Below, piece after piece: positions 1 to 11,560 of a stretch of DNA of 64,000 bases. Origin of the DNA: Haliclona indistincta (Eukaryota > Porifera > Demospongiae > Haplosclerida > Chalinidae); assembly GCA_964017065.1 (NCBI GenBank), contig OZ024785.1:806001-870000 (forward strand), written 5' to 3'. Each line of letters opens with the position of its first letter. Within the stretch, counting starts at the first letter, position 1. Both the position numbers and the translations under genes were made by a program. The notes below the pieces were generated by a model that did not search any database, was not told where the DNA came from, and saw only the letters and a list, made by a program, of their open reading frames with translations.

Positions 1-597
1 CCAGTAACAGATGGGGTCGATGATATTACTGCAACACCAGTAACAGATGAGGGTGATGATATTACTGCAACACCAGTAACAGATGAGGGTGATGATATTA
101 CTGCAACACCAGTAACAGATGGGGTCGATGATATTACTGCAACACCAGTAACAGATGGGGTCGATGATATTACTGCAACACCAGTAACAGATGAGGGTGA
201 TGATATTACTGCAACACCAGTAACAGATGAGGGTGATGATATTACTGCAACACCAGTAACAGATGAGGGTGATGATATTACTGCAACACCAGTAAGAGAT
301 GGTGTCGATGATATTACTGCAACACCAGTAACAGATGAGGGTGATGATATTACTGCAACACCAGTAAGAGATGGGGTCGATGATATTACTGCAACACCAG
401 TAAGAGATGGGGTCGATGATATTACTGCAACACCAGCTGGGTCGATGATATTACTGCAACACCAGTAAGAGATGGGGTCGATGATATTACTGCAACACCA
501 GTAAGAGATGGGGTCGATGATATTACTGCAACACCAGTAAGAGATGGGGTCGATGATATTACTGCAACACCAGTAAGAGATGAGGGTGATGATATTA
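1..597 (-). repeat. 36-bp coding minisatellite (VAVISSTPSLTG repeat stalk)
   Basis: About 16 tandem units of 36 bp that stay in frame on the minus strand and encode VAVISSTPS(L/V)TG, a Ser/Thr/Pro-rich stalk expected to be O-glycosylated. Two unit types are interspersed, one reading atggggtcgatg and the other atgagggtgatg in the middle. The array reaches the left window edge, so its full length is unknown. Confidence 0.92.
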
Positions 598-2793
598 CTA
601 AAAAATAAAAATTGTATCTGTCATTCAGTTTTGTTTCGTTTGTGTGTATGTGTGTACGCAATATGTGAGTCTCAGCAACTGCTTGCAACTAAGAGTTGAA
701 ACTTGCAATATAGGTAGATCTCGATAGTTCATGAAAAACAAATTTGGCAGATTGGCTATTAAAGGCTTTGTTTTGAAGTTGTGGCTTGATTTATTCACCA
801 CTTTGAGCGCTCCTGCCTACTCCATGGATTAAACTGTCCACAGTTGGCTACAGTGCAACTTGAAGGCTTGATCTGCGATAGTACAGCTCGCACAACTCCA
901 TAGGCAGCAGTGAATCTAGCGAGTGAAAGCGTCTTTGAGTTCACTGCTGCCTGACAGGTGAGCTGGAGTGAGCAGGCAGTTACAGTCATGCCCAGCTACA
1001 CGTGAGCATTACTTTGTTTGGCTTCACTGCAACTTTTGTACAACAGCGTAAAGCTGCTGGATAGCCTATGTACCACTAGCCCACTACCAGTGCTCGCATA
1101 GGTTCAGTTGCTATGATCTGCTGCTTGCCTGCATGTTCCATGGATATGCTGGTCACTTCTATTGCAGCTTGCATTGCACATGCATGGTACTGCTTTGATG
1201 TTTCCATGGATCTACTGCATGCACACGTACCCATAATTATGCATCTGCTAATTGCATGCTAGCATACGTCATACTACTCTACTGAGGCATCTGTACCTTT
1301 GGTGCTTTATTTGAATCTGTTTAGAAGCTTTTTAAAACAATTTGTTCTCACTACAATTCAGATGTACCGCTGGGAAGTACGTGTTATTATAAGCAGCAGG
1401 CAAGAAGATGTCTATAACATGATGCAGGATGCAGGATACTCCCAATGATGCATTTGGGCATCTTGCATTTTGTTTGACACTGTAATTAGGCCTCTTGTCA
1501 ATACATGCACTGCTATAGTTTCCTTGTTTGCTAGTATGAAGAGAATGACACTGCAGTATAAGTGTATTCAAACATTTCCCTAACAGACAATGCTTAATTG
1601 TTCTGTATTGTTGGAAAAACACTACATATACACAGTCTGTACATAATACCTGTCACTTTGCCTGTTGGGATTTCAGTCACTGGTTTTATGTTTGATTACA
1701 TGTTTGGGCTTATTTCATCACCTAATAAATACATATTTTGTAATCTCACCTATATCGCTTTTAAACGGCTCTCCAGCTCCAACATTGTTGATAGATACCA
1801 CAGTGACAGTGAACTTGTTGTCAGGATCAGGATGGTCAATGGAGTAGTACAGCATGGTAGTGTCCCCCTCTACTGACATTGTCTCATTCTCCCCACTGGT
1901 GGTGTTGGTGATGGTGACATTGTAGCCCAGGATGGGTACCCCCTCCAGAGTGAAGGGAGGACTCCAGGAAATGAGGACAGTAGTGGAGTTGATAGCAATC
2001 ACATCTAGGTTATTGACTGATTCAAGCAAGCCTGCATGCATATAAATGAAATAGTGATTTTTGTGTGAAAAGATTGACCTACGTACCTTGCACTTGAATC
2101 AAGATTGTTTCACTATCATTGCCCATGCCCCCTATGAAAGCACGACGATATATTTTACTGTTATTTACAAGAATTGAATTTCTTGCTAGTAGAGTTGCCT
2201 TGCGAATATTTTCTGTTACATCTATTGGAGTACTTGAAAATTCCAACTCCAACTCTTCTCGAACTTCCATTAAGTTCGCCCATCGATTGTCAACATACCA
2301 GTCAATAAAATCAGCTACAGCAGTGCAGTTCAATTTTATTGACCCAATAAGTGAGACATTCATTGAGACTGGTGGTTCAAGTATACCTGGAACAAAAATA
2401 GAATTAGACCACAGCTAATTTTGACCAATCAGGTTCTCTAAAGCGCACAATGGAAAGCTTTCCCCACCCGTACCAATTTGGTTTAAGATAATGGATGTTT
2501 TCAAACCTATCGGGTGCAAAGAATCAAGGAAACGGATATAATCACTTTAGAGGCTGGCTGTCAATTCTACTTATACATGTTGTTGCAACCTCTGGGACTG
2601 ACTCCGGGACTAACCATGGACTGATACCGCACACCAACTTATAGTGTACAATGGTTCAGCACGCACATTTTCTGTAATCATTACGACAAGTGTACGTATG
2701 CTTACGTGGTGATTGTAAAGCTCGTACAGCAGAAAGTTCTGAGAAACCGAGAAGCCAAGCGAGAAGGATGATACAGCACCAAAAAGAAGACAT
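1..2793 (-). CDS. Receptor gene A: signal peptide, Ig, FN3, repeat stalk (3' end outside window)
   Basis: Four exons can be placed: 2706-2793 (start codon at 2793, signal peptide beginning MSSFWCCIILLAWLLGF, donor GTAAGC), 2087-2386 (Ig-like, 100 codons), 1750-2031 (FN3, 94 codons) and 1-597 (stalk of 12-residue repeats, acceptor after a T-rich tract). All junctions are phase 1 and the frame stays open. The Ig exon has the first cysteine (KLNC) and the WYVD tryptophan, but where paralogue gene B has KIYC this copy has KIYR, so the second Ig cysteine is missing. The FN3 exon has the VLISWSPP and GYNVTITN signatures. Function is inferred to be cell-surface adhesion or recognition. The transmembrane and tail exons would lie beyond position 1. 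The architecture is clear; the ligand is unknown. Confidence 0.8.
598..1749 (-). other. Intron between FN3 and stalk exons of gene A
   Basis: A stretch of 1.15 kb without coding signal, closely similar to 61,728-62,931 in gene B, including shared stretches around 790-1,000 and 1,370-1,640. It begins with a GTGAGA donor and ends with a T-rich AG acceptor on the minus strand. The small open frames in it are not supported as genes. Confidence 0.75.
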
Positions 2794-3092
2794 GATTGAG
2801 CCGAGCCTTGTTACGTCCAACAACGCCAAAGTAGAAGAAATATGGTGCAGCAACTATACTCACTGAGTAATGTACTCTGCGATCGTACTTGAGACAAACA
2901 GTACGCGGGCTTCTCGTTTTATAATCAACAGAACATTGGCGAACGGTGAGCGTACATTGGTACAATGCGGGTACCATGGGATACGCATAATAACAATGAA
3001 TAAATTATTATCAACAACACAAGAAAGAGTTTACACATAATTTCAGCAACTAACCATTAACTAATTACAGCTTAGCACGCAATATAGTTAGT

Positions 3093-3293
3093 TTAAAGTC
3101 TGTTAGCAACAGCTAGAACACTCTGTGATATGTCAGTGGTGACAGGAATAGATACTGTAGCACTGCCAAGACCTTCCACTGATGCCTTTTCTAGATCGGT
3201 TGAGCCTGAACGGCAAGTTCTGCAGTAGCACGCTAGTACGACACAAATGATGAGCAAGAGAACAATGACGATTAGTCCTAGGGCTCCAATCAC
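3093..3293 (-). CDS. Orphan transmembrane and short cytoplasmic tail exon
   Basis: The minus-strand frame begins with a strongly hydrophobic segment (GALGLIVIVLLLIICVVLAC), followed by CYCRTCRSGS and about 40 residues rich in Ser/Thr/Val, ending in a stop near 3093. The open frame continues upstream to about 3370 through a Thr-rich stretch (THTITTITHTN), as expected for a juxtamembrane stalk. It looks like the last exon of a type I membrane protein whose ectodomain exons are missing or lie elsewhere. It lies between gene A and the kinesin fragment and is unlike the tyrosine-bearing tails of genes B, D and E. I do not recognise the family. Confidence 0.5.
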   Translation of the reverse strand: MIGALGLIVIVLLLIICVVLACYCRTCRSGSTDLEKASVEGLGSATVSIPVTTDISQSVLAVANRL

Positions 3294-3781
3294 GATGTAT
3301 ACGGGATCAGGACACCGCTGACTATGCTGGTAGTTAGTGTGGGTGATGGTTGTGATGGTATGGGTGTGCTTAAAGTGATAGTTATCTACTGATGAATAGA
3401 GATCTGGGTTTACTTAATGATAGCTGATGCCGGAATGTGTCTTAATGATCAGTTCAACGGGCCGGGCTCTTGATGATCAATTTGACCTTTGACGTTGGAC
3501 CAAGGGAGCAACCAACAACATTCCTGGGGTGTGAGGTGGCATCCTCTTCAAAAGCATCCATGACCCATGCATGCTGGAAAACTTCTGCTTGAAGATTTCT
3601 CACATAAGTTTCAGAATTTCAACCATGCTAAAGTACTAGGATAATATCAATTATGGAGCTGTACTGATGTAGTGTTCCTCCTCATTGTCCAGCTGTACTG
3701 ATGTAGTGTTGTTATTGTCTCTATCTCCCAGCTATTGCTAGCCTAGAGATACCATAACACACATACCAGTGCACAGCTCAC
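3294..3781. other. Spacer between orphan TM exon and kinesin fragment
   Basis: No convincing coding exon. At about 3,690-3,715 it contains a 26-bp sequence that recurs at about 47,815-47,840, immediately downstream of the block B kinesin. This marks the left boundary of the two duplicated blocks. Confidence 0.6.
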
Positions 3782-4810
3782 ATCAAGGACTGGTCGCTGT
3801 TGGTTTAGAGTGAGTGTAAAGATGGCATGAGATTGTGAAGACTGAGCATTCATGTTAGTGCTACCAACTGCTCTGGACTGTGCTCCATGTTTTAGAGCCT
3901 CTAGTGCCTAAGAGAAAAAACATGATCACAGCTCTTGTCAATGGTTTGGGTCATCACCTCTTGCTCTGAGTGGACCTTTTGCTTGACTGCTCCATCAACA
4001 TATATCTTACCATCTGGTGATTCATGGATCTTTAATTTCTTCATGTAGGCATAGAACAGTTCATTATAGATGAGCATGTTGGTGCAAATAATATTACCAG
4101 TGGGTATCTACTTGGATTGAACAGAAGATCGTTAATTTATTAATCGTAGATCTCAAGGAATTCCACAGTGACATCAAACTGTGGTGAGGGACTTCCCTGC
4201 TCAGAGGAGGTCTTCATTCTGTCGTCAATGCCATCGAACAAGTGCTTGACAGCTCTAGGCACCATACCTGAGAGAGGGTGAGAGAGAACATAAAGTACAC
4301 AGTGTAGTGGATGATAACAAGTTACCCTTTTCTTGAGGTAGCATAGTACTATCAAATGCAGTCCCCATAGTGTAGGTCTTGCCACTACCAGTCTGTGATA
4401 CATGTAACACATGTACAATACATGCTATTGTTGCAGCATTACCTGTCCATAAGCCAGCACTGTTGCATTGAAGCCACTGAAACAACTGTGTAGGAATAAT
4501 GTGACAAAAATGTCTCACTGTGATTCCATTACAGGCTTACCCTTCTACAAGGGTCTCCACACAGTCACCGTAGATGTCCTGTTGTTCACTTCCAACATCA
4601 AATAGATAATCGAATGTAAACTTTTTCCGTTTCCCTTCACTCTCTTCAACAATCAGTGATTCACCTGGTGTTACAAATGTGCATACACTGCACATTTCCA
4701 CTTGCTCAGAGGCATTCCGTGGTCGTATACTGGAGAATAGCACAGAGAATAAAAGAACATAGTGAGACAGCAAGGATTGCATACCGAATTGCCACTTGCA
4801 CATCATCCAT
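3782..4810 (-). pseudogene. KIF21-like: Truncated KIF21-like kinesin motor domain
   Basis: Exons at 4785-4810 (start MDDVQVAI), 4541-4729 (IRPRNASEQVEMC to TLVEG), 4443-4476 (FNATVLAYGQ), 4326-4392 (P-loop TGSGKTYTMG), 4140-4267 (GMVPRAVKHLFDGI to VEFLEIYD then stop), about 3958-4040 (KLKIHESPDG) and 3782-3907 (NAQSSQSHAIFTLTL). The order and motifs match the N-terminal half of a kinesin-4 KIF21 motor. Two signs of decay are visible. The frame stops directly after FLEIYD, where KIF21 continues with NEE. The switch I motif reads SSQSH instead of the near-invariant SSRSH. No switch II (DLAGSE) or neck follows, so no working motor can be made. The first five exons splice in frame. The stalk is found only in the block B copy. 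Confidence 0.85.
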
Positions 4811-5218
4811 AGTTCCTGGATAAGATAAAGAGATTGCACAACTAACAAAAAGTTGTGTTCAACACAGTGTACAGTATCATTCATACCCAAATGTAGCATA
4901 ACATTGTGGGCATGTATAGTGTGAATTCAGTACATTGTAGCAATATAATTATCATAATACCCTTTAAAGATTAGCAGCTGATTTGTAGCAATACAAGAAC
5001 ACACTATTATAATAAATTATTATGCATACATTCTGGACAGTTAGCACCCTGAACTGTAGCTAGAATGTGTTTACCTATTTAAGGCCAACTAAGAGCTACA
5101 CAACGCACTTCACGAGATGACACCTCAACTCACCTTTTGTACGTGGAGCTTCAACTCTGCACACGGGTTTCGGTTATGCCCCCACGTGGCAAAGCACATG
5201 ATAATAAATAATTCTAAC

Positions 5219-5226
5219 GCGGGAAA
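5219..5226 (-). promoter_or_regulatory. E2F-like site upstream of kinesin copy A
   Basis: GCGGGAAA is an exact match to the E2F consensus TTTSSCGC read on the other strand. It lies about 410 bp upstream of the kinesin start codon in a segment conserved with 52,371-52,378, upstream of the block B kinesin. Factor binding is inferred from the consensus only. Confidence 0.4.
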
Positions 5227-5264
5227 TTTAAAAACGGCAAACTAGCGTGCGTGTACATGTACAT

Positions 5265-5720
5265 GTACTAGCAAGGGAACCTGGTACGACGGCTTTCTAG
5301 CCTCACCGTCACGCCTAAGCTCATGCTATAATCTCAACTGGTCGAAACATGTGTATGGTCTCTCTAGAAAGTGCAAACGGGAAATCGGAATGATTCATGA
5401 AGAAGCTACCCCTGAGACCAAAGCTAACATCAGTGTGGTGTTAGCTACATTGGATTACTATGGTGCAGTGTGAGACCCTCATCAGTCCACTCTTGTTAAT
5501 AAACTAGAATCTGTTCTATGCTTGCTGACACAATGATCACTAAGGTCTGGTGCTCTTCATATTCTTCCATCCTCTCTAAATGCATCAGGATCCCTCTCTC
5601 AGCAAGTAGAAGAACTGAGTAGCTCAATGTGTGTTATATCATACGTCATTTCCCATTGGAAGTCTCTTCCTGCTTCTATTGTTTATAGTTCTTCTGCCTC
5701 TACTTCAAGCGCCTTCTTTT
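5265..5720 (+). mobile_element. LINE 3'-end fragment (reverse transcriptase C-terminal region)
   Basis: The plus strand encodes a broken frame with HVYGLSRKCKRQIGMI, then after frame changes DPHQSTLVNKLESV and HWKSLPASIVYS. This succession is typical of the C-terminal region of non-LTR retrotransposon reverse transcriptases. Several stops show it is dead. The same fragment occurs at about 52,400-52,800, so it was present before the block duplicated. It is on the opposite strand to the 2A-bearing LINE further along. Confidence 0.65.
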
Positions 5721-6770
5721 GATCATGTCTGCCTGTTTCCATTATTATCTATTCTCATTTACTGTTTCTTACTTATTTAATTTTAGGGAGCCATGTTTTA
5801 TTAGCTTTTAGCTACCTAGGCTTCCCCAAATGCATTCTTCATTCTGTTCATTAAATATTTTAAAAAGTGCTCTTATGAATACCGAGCTGTATGATTCATC
5901 ACACTCGAGAGACGGAGCGGCTAGTTGAGACTTGTAACTAGCGTCTTAATAATAGTTGATTCTTACCTCATAGCTGCATACGAATCTTTGAATGGTAGTT
6001 CATGTTGTAGAGTCATGCACTATTATATTACATTCTGTGTTGTACATTCACAATTACTTCATATTTCATAAAACATTCTCATACTCCATCAAATCATTAT
6101 TACATTATACTGTGCATAGTGAATGATGTGTAGTTTATGATGAATAACACTGAGCTCTTGTGTTATTGCCTGAAGTAGCACAACAGAACTTGCCGACACA
6201 CTAGTGAACTGACAGCTTCTCTATATTAAAAAAAGAATCATTCATTAATAACAAGTATAATGGATTACAACAAGGGGCATGATGGAATGTTCATGCTGAA
6301 TAATTATAATGAGAAAACAAGCTATGATGCAGGTACACGCCCACAATGAATTCTGTAGATAGCAAAAGAAACCACAGATTTTTGAAAATATACAGGTATT
6401 AGAAATGCCCGGGATTATGAGAAATGATGAGTTTTGGTTGTGTTTCCCATGAAACAAGTAGCTAACAGAATATAGCTCATGTACATGTGTCAAAGCTCTT
6501 ATACATGTTATTGGTATGAACCACACTGCCAGCAGCACCTCATTCAGACATGATTATAACGCCCATTTTTACTGAACAACATTAAATTGGGTCAGCAACG
6601 ATCATGATACAAGATACTGACACTGCTACATTTGCCACATTGCTCCATGGAGGCACAAACTGTACTAGACACTCAGTAAAGTGTTAACCGAGAAGAGACT
6701 AAGAAGATAGACAAACAGAATAATCAAACATGCTATAAAATATATCAGAAGCTATACAAGGTTCACAAAT
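5721..6770. other. Non-coding stretch conserved between blocks
   Basis: No supported gene. The segment 5,880-6,600 is highly similar to 53,030-53,790, including a 97-codon minus-strand open frame (6245-6538) that in block B is shortened by indels. That pattern does not support coding. It may be 3' UTR or intron of the flanking minus-strand exons. Confidence 0.45.
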
Positions 6771-6829
6771 GCTCAAGTGTGCAACTCATCATAATTATTG
6801 CTAAACTCACACATCATAACTAGTGACTT

Positions 6830-7608
6830 ACTGTGAGTATTGATCACCATAGCAACGTACCAGCACTGCTGTGAGTGATAGTAGAGATACGATCGAGACC
6901 AGTCCTGAAGGAAGGAGGTAAGAGAGTGAGATACTATACCACATGTAGTTGAGACATACCAATTTAAAGATACCAATTTATTAGAGCGTGGGTCAATAAA
7001 CGAGAGCATGTGTATGGTTCATAGATGGTACAGTGGTACCATAATAATGTGTCCATATCTCAGAGGTCAATACTAGTATGTAAGACTGGCTGAACATAAG
7101 AGGCAAATAATATAGTAGACAGTGGTAAGGTAAGATAAAAATGAGGGCAAGGGAACAGCAGGAGGAAGAGAAAGGATTATTTTCTGTTCGTACCTGATCC
7201 AAGGGAGTTAGCGGTATGAGATGGAGACAGATTAGCACTCTCTGAATAAAGAAAAAATTAATAATAGACGACGGCAGATGAGACAAGCAAGAAACAACAC
7301 CAGTACAGCTTGTTGCGTCTGATCACTTACTGTGTTTTTCTCTGACGAACAGCGATGCTGCAGCTGAGTTTCTTTTGCCCTTGTTAACAGGACTGGGTGG
7401 ATTTCTCCGTAAAGGCATCAACACTGAAGAGGAGCAAGCAAGACAAAGAGTGAATGGAAGAGGAAGAAATACACGAGCAGTGGATGAATGTCTCATTTAC
7501 CATAGATTCTGATATGTATTTTAGAGCATAGTTTGATCTTTTCTTCTCAGAATCAGCACCTCTTAGTCTAGTAGAATGTGTCCTGGATCCTGTGGTTATA
7601 CTCAACAT
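6830..7608 (-). CDS. Exons of a predicted single-pass membrane protein, copy A (fragment)
   Basis: Minus-strand exons: about 7500-7608 (HSTRLRGADSEKKRSNYALK), about 7325-7425 (LMPLRRNPPSPVNKGKRNSA to SLFVREKHS), about 7190-7245 (SANLSPSHTANSLGSG) and about 6830-6905 (GLVSIVSLLSLTAVLVRCYG, a likely membrane segment). The same exons occur at 54,200-55,004. They lie downstream of the RhoGEF exons on the same strand and could be its C-terminal part once the LINE is removed, or a separate small gene. I do not recognise the family. Exon ends are approximate. Confidence 0.4.
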
Positions 7609-9127
7609 GAATCAATCCTGTTGTAAAAGAGAGAAGAATTAGAATTAGAGAAATTAACACCCAAATAAAATTAGATTTAGGAGAATAGAGAGATTTAATT
7701 TGGAGAATGAACCGATGAGGAGATCTAGATCATAAGGAGAAGAGGGTGGGCGGTAGAAAGTGGCTATGGAGAAGGAGCAATGGTGTGAGAGAGGAACAAA
7801 AACTCGAGACTAGTATTGGGGGATTGAATAGGAGTAACACGTAAGGAAGATTTAACATAGACAAGAATACCACCTCCATGACGAGAGCGGTCAAGACGAC
7901 AATAGAGTAGTTAGGGATATTGATTTCATCATTAGAGATTTCAGGGACTAACCAAGATTCAACTGATTACATCAGGATCATAGATATGACATAGGCTGTA
8001 GAGGTCACTAAAGATAGGAAGATACTACGGGCATTGAAATAGAGAGGGTGGGTGGGTGAAGCAGAGGAGGTGGGGCAAGAGGGGGAGGGGGAAGAGGGGA
8101 GGAGGGAGGTTTGTGGGATGAGCGAGAGCTAGGAGGAAGAGGTCGGTTAAGTGTTTTGCTGTAAGTACAAGAGGAGAGGAAGAGGGGTGGGGCCCTGGGG
8201 GAGAGGGAGATTTGCGGGCAGGGGAGGATAAGGAGGCTTTGATAACAGAGGAGGGTGATAATGGACTAGATGAAGAACTAGGGAAGTAGTCCAGTAATAT
8301 TGTGATTTGACCTGCCACAAATTGCAACAAAAACCATTTCAGTGATTTTGTATACCTGATAGTTTCCTCTTTAACATATAAAAAGTCCTAAGAAATTCTG
8401 TTGGGGGAAAGTGTCTAAATTTCAGAAAACAGTTTATCACCACTTAACAAGGTGTTAAAAATAAATAATTAACTAAAACTTTTCTTAAAAGCTGATTTGG
8501 GCGTTTGAATTTCACAATAAGATTATCTGGTCATTGAGCAAGTTTTGATGAGAAGTTTGAAGACTATAGTGGAGGACTCACAAGAGGGAGAGGCATGACA
8601 GAAAACTTCAATGTTTGATTTGTTTACTATCACGGCCTGCATGTACTGATGTTAACCAGGCAATGCAACAGTTCACGCGAGTTAACTACAACACTGGGGA
8701 GCAGAATAAAGACTTGTGATATGACCAAAGCAAGGTAACTGCGTGACTGGAAGGAAACACTAACCGTACTGCAGTATCTTCAGGAGCGAAATCCATTCAG
8801 CACTGATCCCAGTCTACGAAGCATTGCAACCAGACTCCATGCCCACTAAACTGTCAATGTTGATACAGCCTTTACAGTTGGAAATGCAATATTAGAGTCC
8901 ATGAATGGAAAAACACCTGCTGAGTATACGTTCACAAAGAAAAGTCAAGCTATTACTCTTGCCACAAAGTCATCAGTCAAGATTGATGGAGAGCAGATCC
9001 AGCTGATACAAGTAGATCCACAGCTTCTCTTTCAGAGGCAGCGCTGATCACTGTATTGCACTCGTCTGATGAACTAGAGTCGGTTTTCAAGTATGAACTA
9101 TGCAGCTACCCATCGGCTCTATTCAAT

Positions 9128-9969
9128 AGACCAGTTGCGTGTAAGCAATGGAATTTTAATGAAATCTTAATTACGCTTGACGTCACGACTGGGTGCTGCG
9201 GTTGCTGGAGAAAATGTATGGAGAGCATTGGAGAAACGAGCGGAAGTGCGCATAAAGCATCTACTGGTCGTCAAAGTATACCGTATGTTCTTGTTTTGCG
9301 AGACTGATGCAAAACTTCAGACAGTGGGACGTCCGATGAACTTCGAATGAAGCTTCTACGAGGCGTGGTTGCAGAGAAATCCATACGTAGAAAAGACTAT
9401 CTGTCTATCATGACTGGGCATAAGTGCTGCATCTGTGGAAATACTACTTCGAAAGATCCAAGTGTGCCATTCCATCGTTTCACTAAAGAACCAGGCAAGA
9501 GAGCACTTTGGTTACGCGTATTCCAACTTCGTGAGGAGAACATTTCTCCTAACAGCCGCGTTTGTGCGAGGCATTTTCCTGAAGGAAATGAGCAGCCACC
9601 AACGCAGAGCAGATACAGTATGCACTTGGTATGGTTTGTTGAGCTCAGCGCCTGGAATATCACTAGGGCAAAGTCTCACTTCTTGTACAGCACCAATCCC
9701 ACGAGTAAAACTGCCTCGATCTCTGCAACCACGCCTTGTAGAAGCTTCATTCGCAGTTCAACGGACGTCCCACTGTCTGAAGTTTTGCATCAGTCTTGCA
9801 AAACAAGAACATACGGTATACTTTGACGACCAGTAGATGCTTTATGCGCACTTCCGCTCGTTTCTCCAATGCTCTCCATACATTTTCTCTGGCAACCACA
9901 GCACCCAGTCGTGACGTCACGCGTAATTAAGCGTTAATGAATTCTTTAGCGCTTACACGCAACTGGTCT
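9128..9969 (+). mobile_element. 842-bp nested THAP element with ~250-bp inverted repeats
   Basis: Inverted repeats of about 250 bp (9128-9378 and 9720-9969) begin AGACCAGTTGCGTG and flank a 340-bp centre. The dinucleotide AT lies on both sides (9126-9127 and 9970-9971). Removing the element plus one AT restores an open host frame reading ALFNSSLLLREADKP, which fixes both boundaries. An AT target duplication and a THAP-domain protein fit the ISL2EU (IS4EU) superfamily as I know it. That assignment is an inference. The copy is too small to be autonomous. Confidence 0.75.
9347..9826 (+). CDS. THAP-domain ORF inside the nested element (truncated)
   Basis: The frame contains a THAP zinc-finger core: MTGHKCCICGNTTSKDP, VPFHRFTKEPGKRALWLRVF and RVCARHFPEGNEQ, i.e. 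the C2CH ligands with the conserved Trp and Phe. The likely start is the internal Met at 9410, which opens the THAP domain; the upstream part lies in the left inverted repeat. After the domain the frame runs through the right inverted repeat to a stop, with no catalytic domain. In autonomous elements a THAP domain binds the ends; here only that portion is left. Confidence 0.7.
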   Translation: MKLLRGVVAEKSIRRKDYLSIMTGHKCCICGNTTSKDPSVPFHRFTKEPGKRALWLRVFQLREENISPNSRVCARHFPEGNEQPPTQSRYSMHLVWFVELSAWNITRAKSHFLYSTNPTSKTASISATTPCRSFIRSSTDVPLSEVLHQSCKTRTYGIL

Positions 9970-11283
9970 ATTCCTCTCTTCTGCTAAGGGAAGCAGACAA
10001 ACCAGCTTTTGCTGATGCTATCTGGAATCTCAGTGAGCCACATGATACTGCAGACATCATACAAGGTGTCCATGCAGTGTGTCTTAGATGGTGGAGCACT
10101 TCTTCATCGTATACCTTGGTCTCATGGATCTACCTACAAGGAAATCTGCCACCTGTACACTGATTATGTCAAAATGAAATACAAAGATGCTATTGTAGTG
10201 TTTGCGCTATACCAACACAAAGGGTTGTGACACACCAGAGGCGGACAAAGGGTAAATCTAGCATGACTGTGACATTCACAGCAGACATGCGTGTTACGAC
10301 CAAGAAGGATCAGTTTCTAGCCAATAAGGAGAACAAAACAGAGATTCGTTTTATTATGCTCAGTGAAGAATTGCAGAAAATGAATTGTGCATGAGACACA
10401 CCATGCATCTGGAGATGCCGACCTGCTTATTGTGCTAAAGGCCGTCCAGTCTGCTGCCACCACAACCACAGTGCTAGTTGGAGATGACACAGACCTTATT
10501 GTTCAACTGCAAGCCTTGATTCACATGACCTCTTCTTTCGACCCGAACCAAAAAAGACAACAAGAAAACCCCACACCTGGAACATAAAAGGTATAAACCA
10601 AAGACTTGGTCCAGAAGTTTGCAACCACATTCTTTTCATGCATGCATTTCTTGGATGTGACACTACATCCCATCTCTTTGGAATCGATAAGGGAACATCT
10701 CTCAAGAGATTTCGAGCCAACATTACCTTCCGTGAGTATGCAGCAGTATTCGATGCCTATCCTGCCACCCCAAGTGATGTAATAGCAGCTGGTGAGAAAG
10801 CCCTGGTTATAATCTACAATGGAAAATCAACTGACAGTTTGGATTCTCTTCGATATCAGCATTTTTGTGACAAAGTGGCTTCAAAGTCATCTCAGCATGT
10901 TAAACCACAATCTTTACCGCCAACATCTGCGGCAGCAAAATATCATAGCTTACGTGTGAATCTTCAAGTCCAGCAATGGAAAGGATCAGCAGACGCTCTT
11001 CACCCAACAGACTGGGGATGGCAAGTGTGTGACTATGGATTTGTGCCACAACAAACAACATGAGCTCCAGCACCAGAACATTTGCTACACATCATCAGAT
11101 GTAACTGCAAGACACGTCAGACTGTAGCCTTGCAAGAAGCACAATTTGACAAAAAGTGCACTCCAGCATGCGGTAATTGCAGAGGATCTGGCTGTACAAA
11201 TTCATCACTTTTTGAAGATGATGAGGAAGACAGCATACATGATGATTTTTCTGACATTGATTATGTTCTAAATGTACTCACAT

Positions 11284-11560
11284 GATCAAACATGAACACT
11301 ATTAATTTTCGAGCGAATTTGTCAGTATCATTTATATTATTTTGGGTCATAGCTCATTCAGACTTGGTCTAACGTGTACGTTATTGGTCTCAAATGTTAG
11401 CTCAAACATAGAGCTTTCTATTAGTTATAAGTTTATATACTATAAATAACATTTAAGCTGTAAAATAGCTTGTTGAATTCAGATAATTAGAAAAACGATA
11501 GGTGTCAAAATGTAATATAATATTAACTGATTTCACATATTTCCCTCCATGGGATTCCTT
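11284..11560. other. 3' non-coding part of the TIR transposon
   Basis: AT-rich sequence between the degenerate gene and the right inverted repeat. I see no gene or repeat in it. Confidence 0.6.

Larger units (their letters stand above)
8770..11283 (+). pseudogene. Degenerate multicopy gene carried by the TIR transposon
   Basis: Readable pieces in order: LQYLQERNPFSTDPSLRSIA, VGNAILESMNGKTPAEYTF, QVDPQLLFQR, SSDELESVFKYELCSYPSAL, then after the nested element LLLREADKPAFADAIWNL, a GDADLLIV...LVGDDTDLIV segment, MHAFLGCDTTSHLFGIDKG, VASKSSQHVKPQSLPPTSAA, HPTDWGWQVCDYG, and a Cys-rich end (CNCKTRQ, KCTPACGNCRGSGCTNS). I recognise this as a recurrent mobile-element-associated family of invertebrates without a settled name. 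The acidic segment recalls PIN/FEN-like nucleases, but this is a weak inference. Frame changes and stops make it a pseudogene. The longest intact piece is 10,638-11,063. Confidence 0.6.

Noticed and set aside
1..597. CRISPR-like array of 36-bp repeats
   Set aside because: Units abut without unique spacers, the array is in frame in a eukaryotic spliced gene, and no cas genes occur.
6245..6538. Conserved 97-codon ORF shared with 53,466-53,738
   Set aside because: Length and C-terminus differ by indels between blocks without frame conservation, so non-coding conservation from duplication is more likely.
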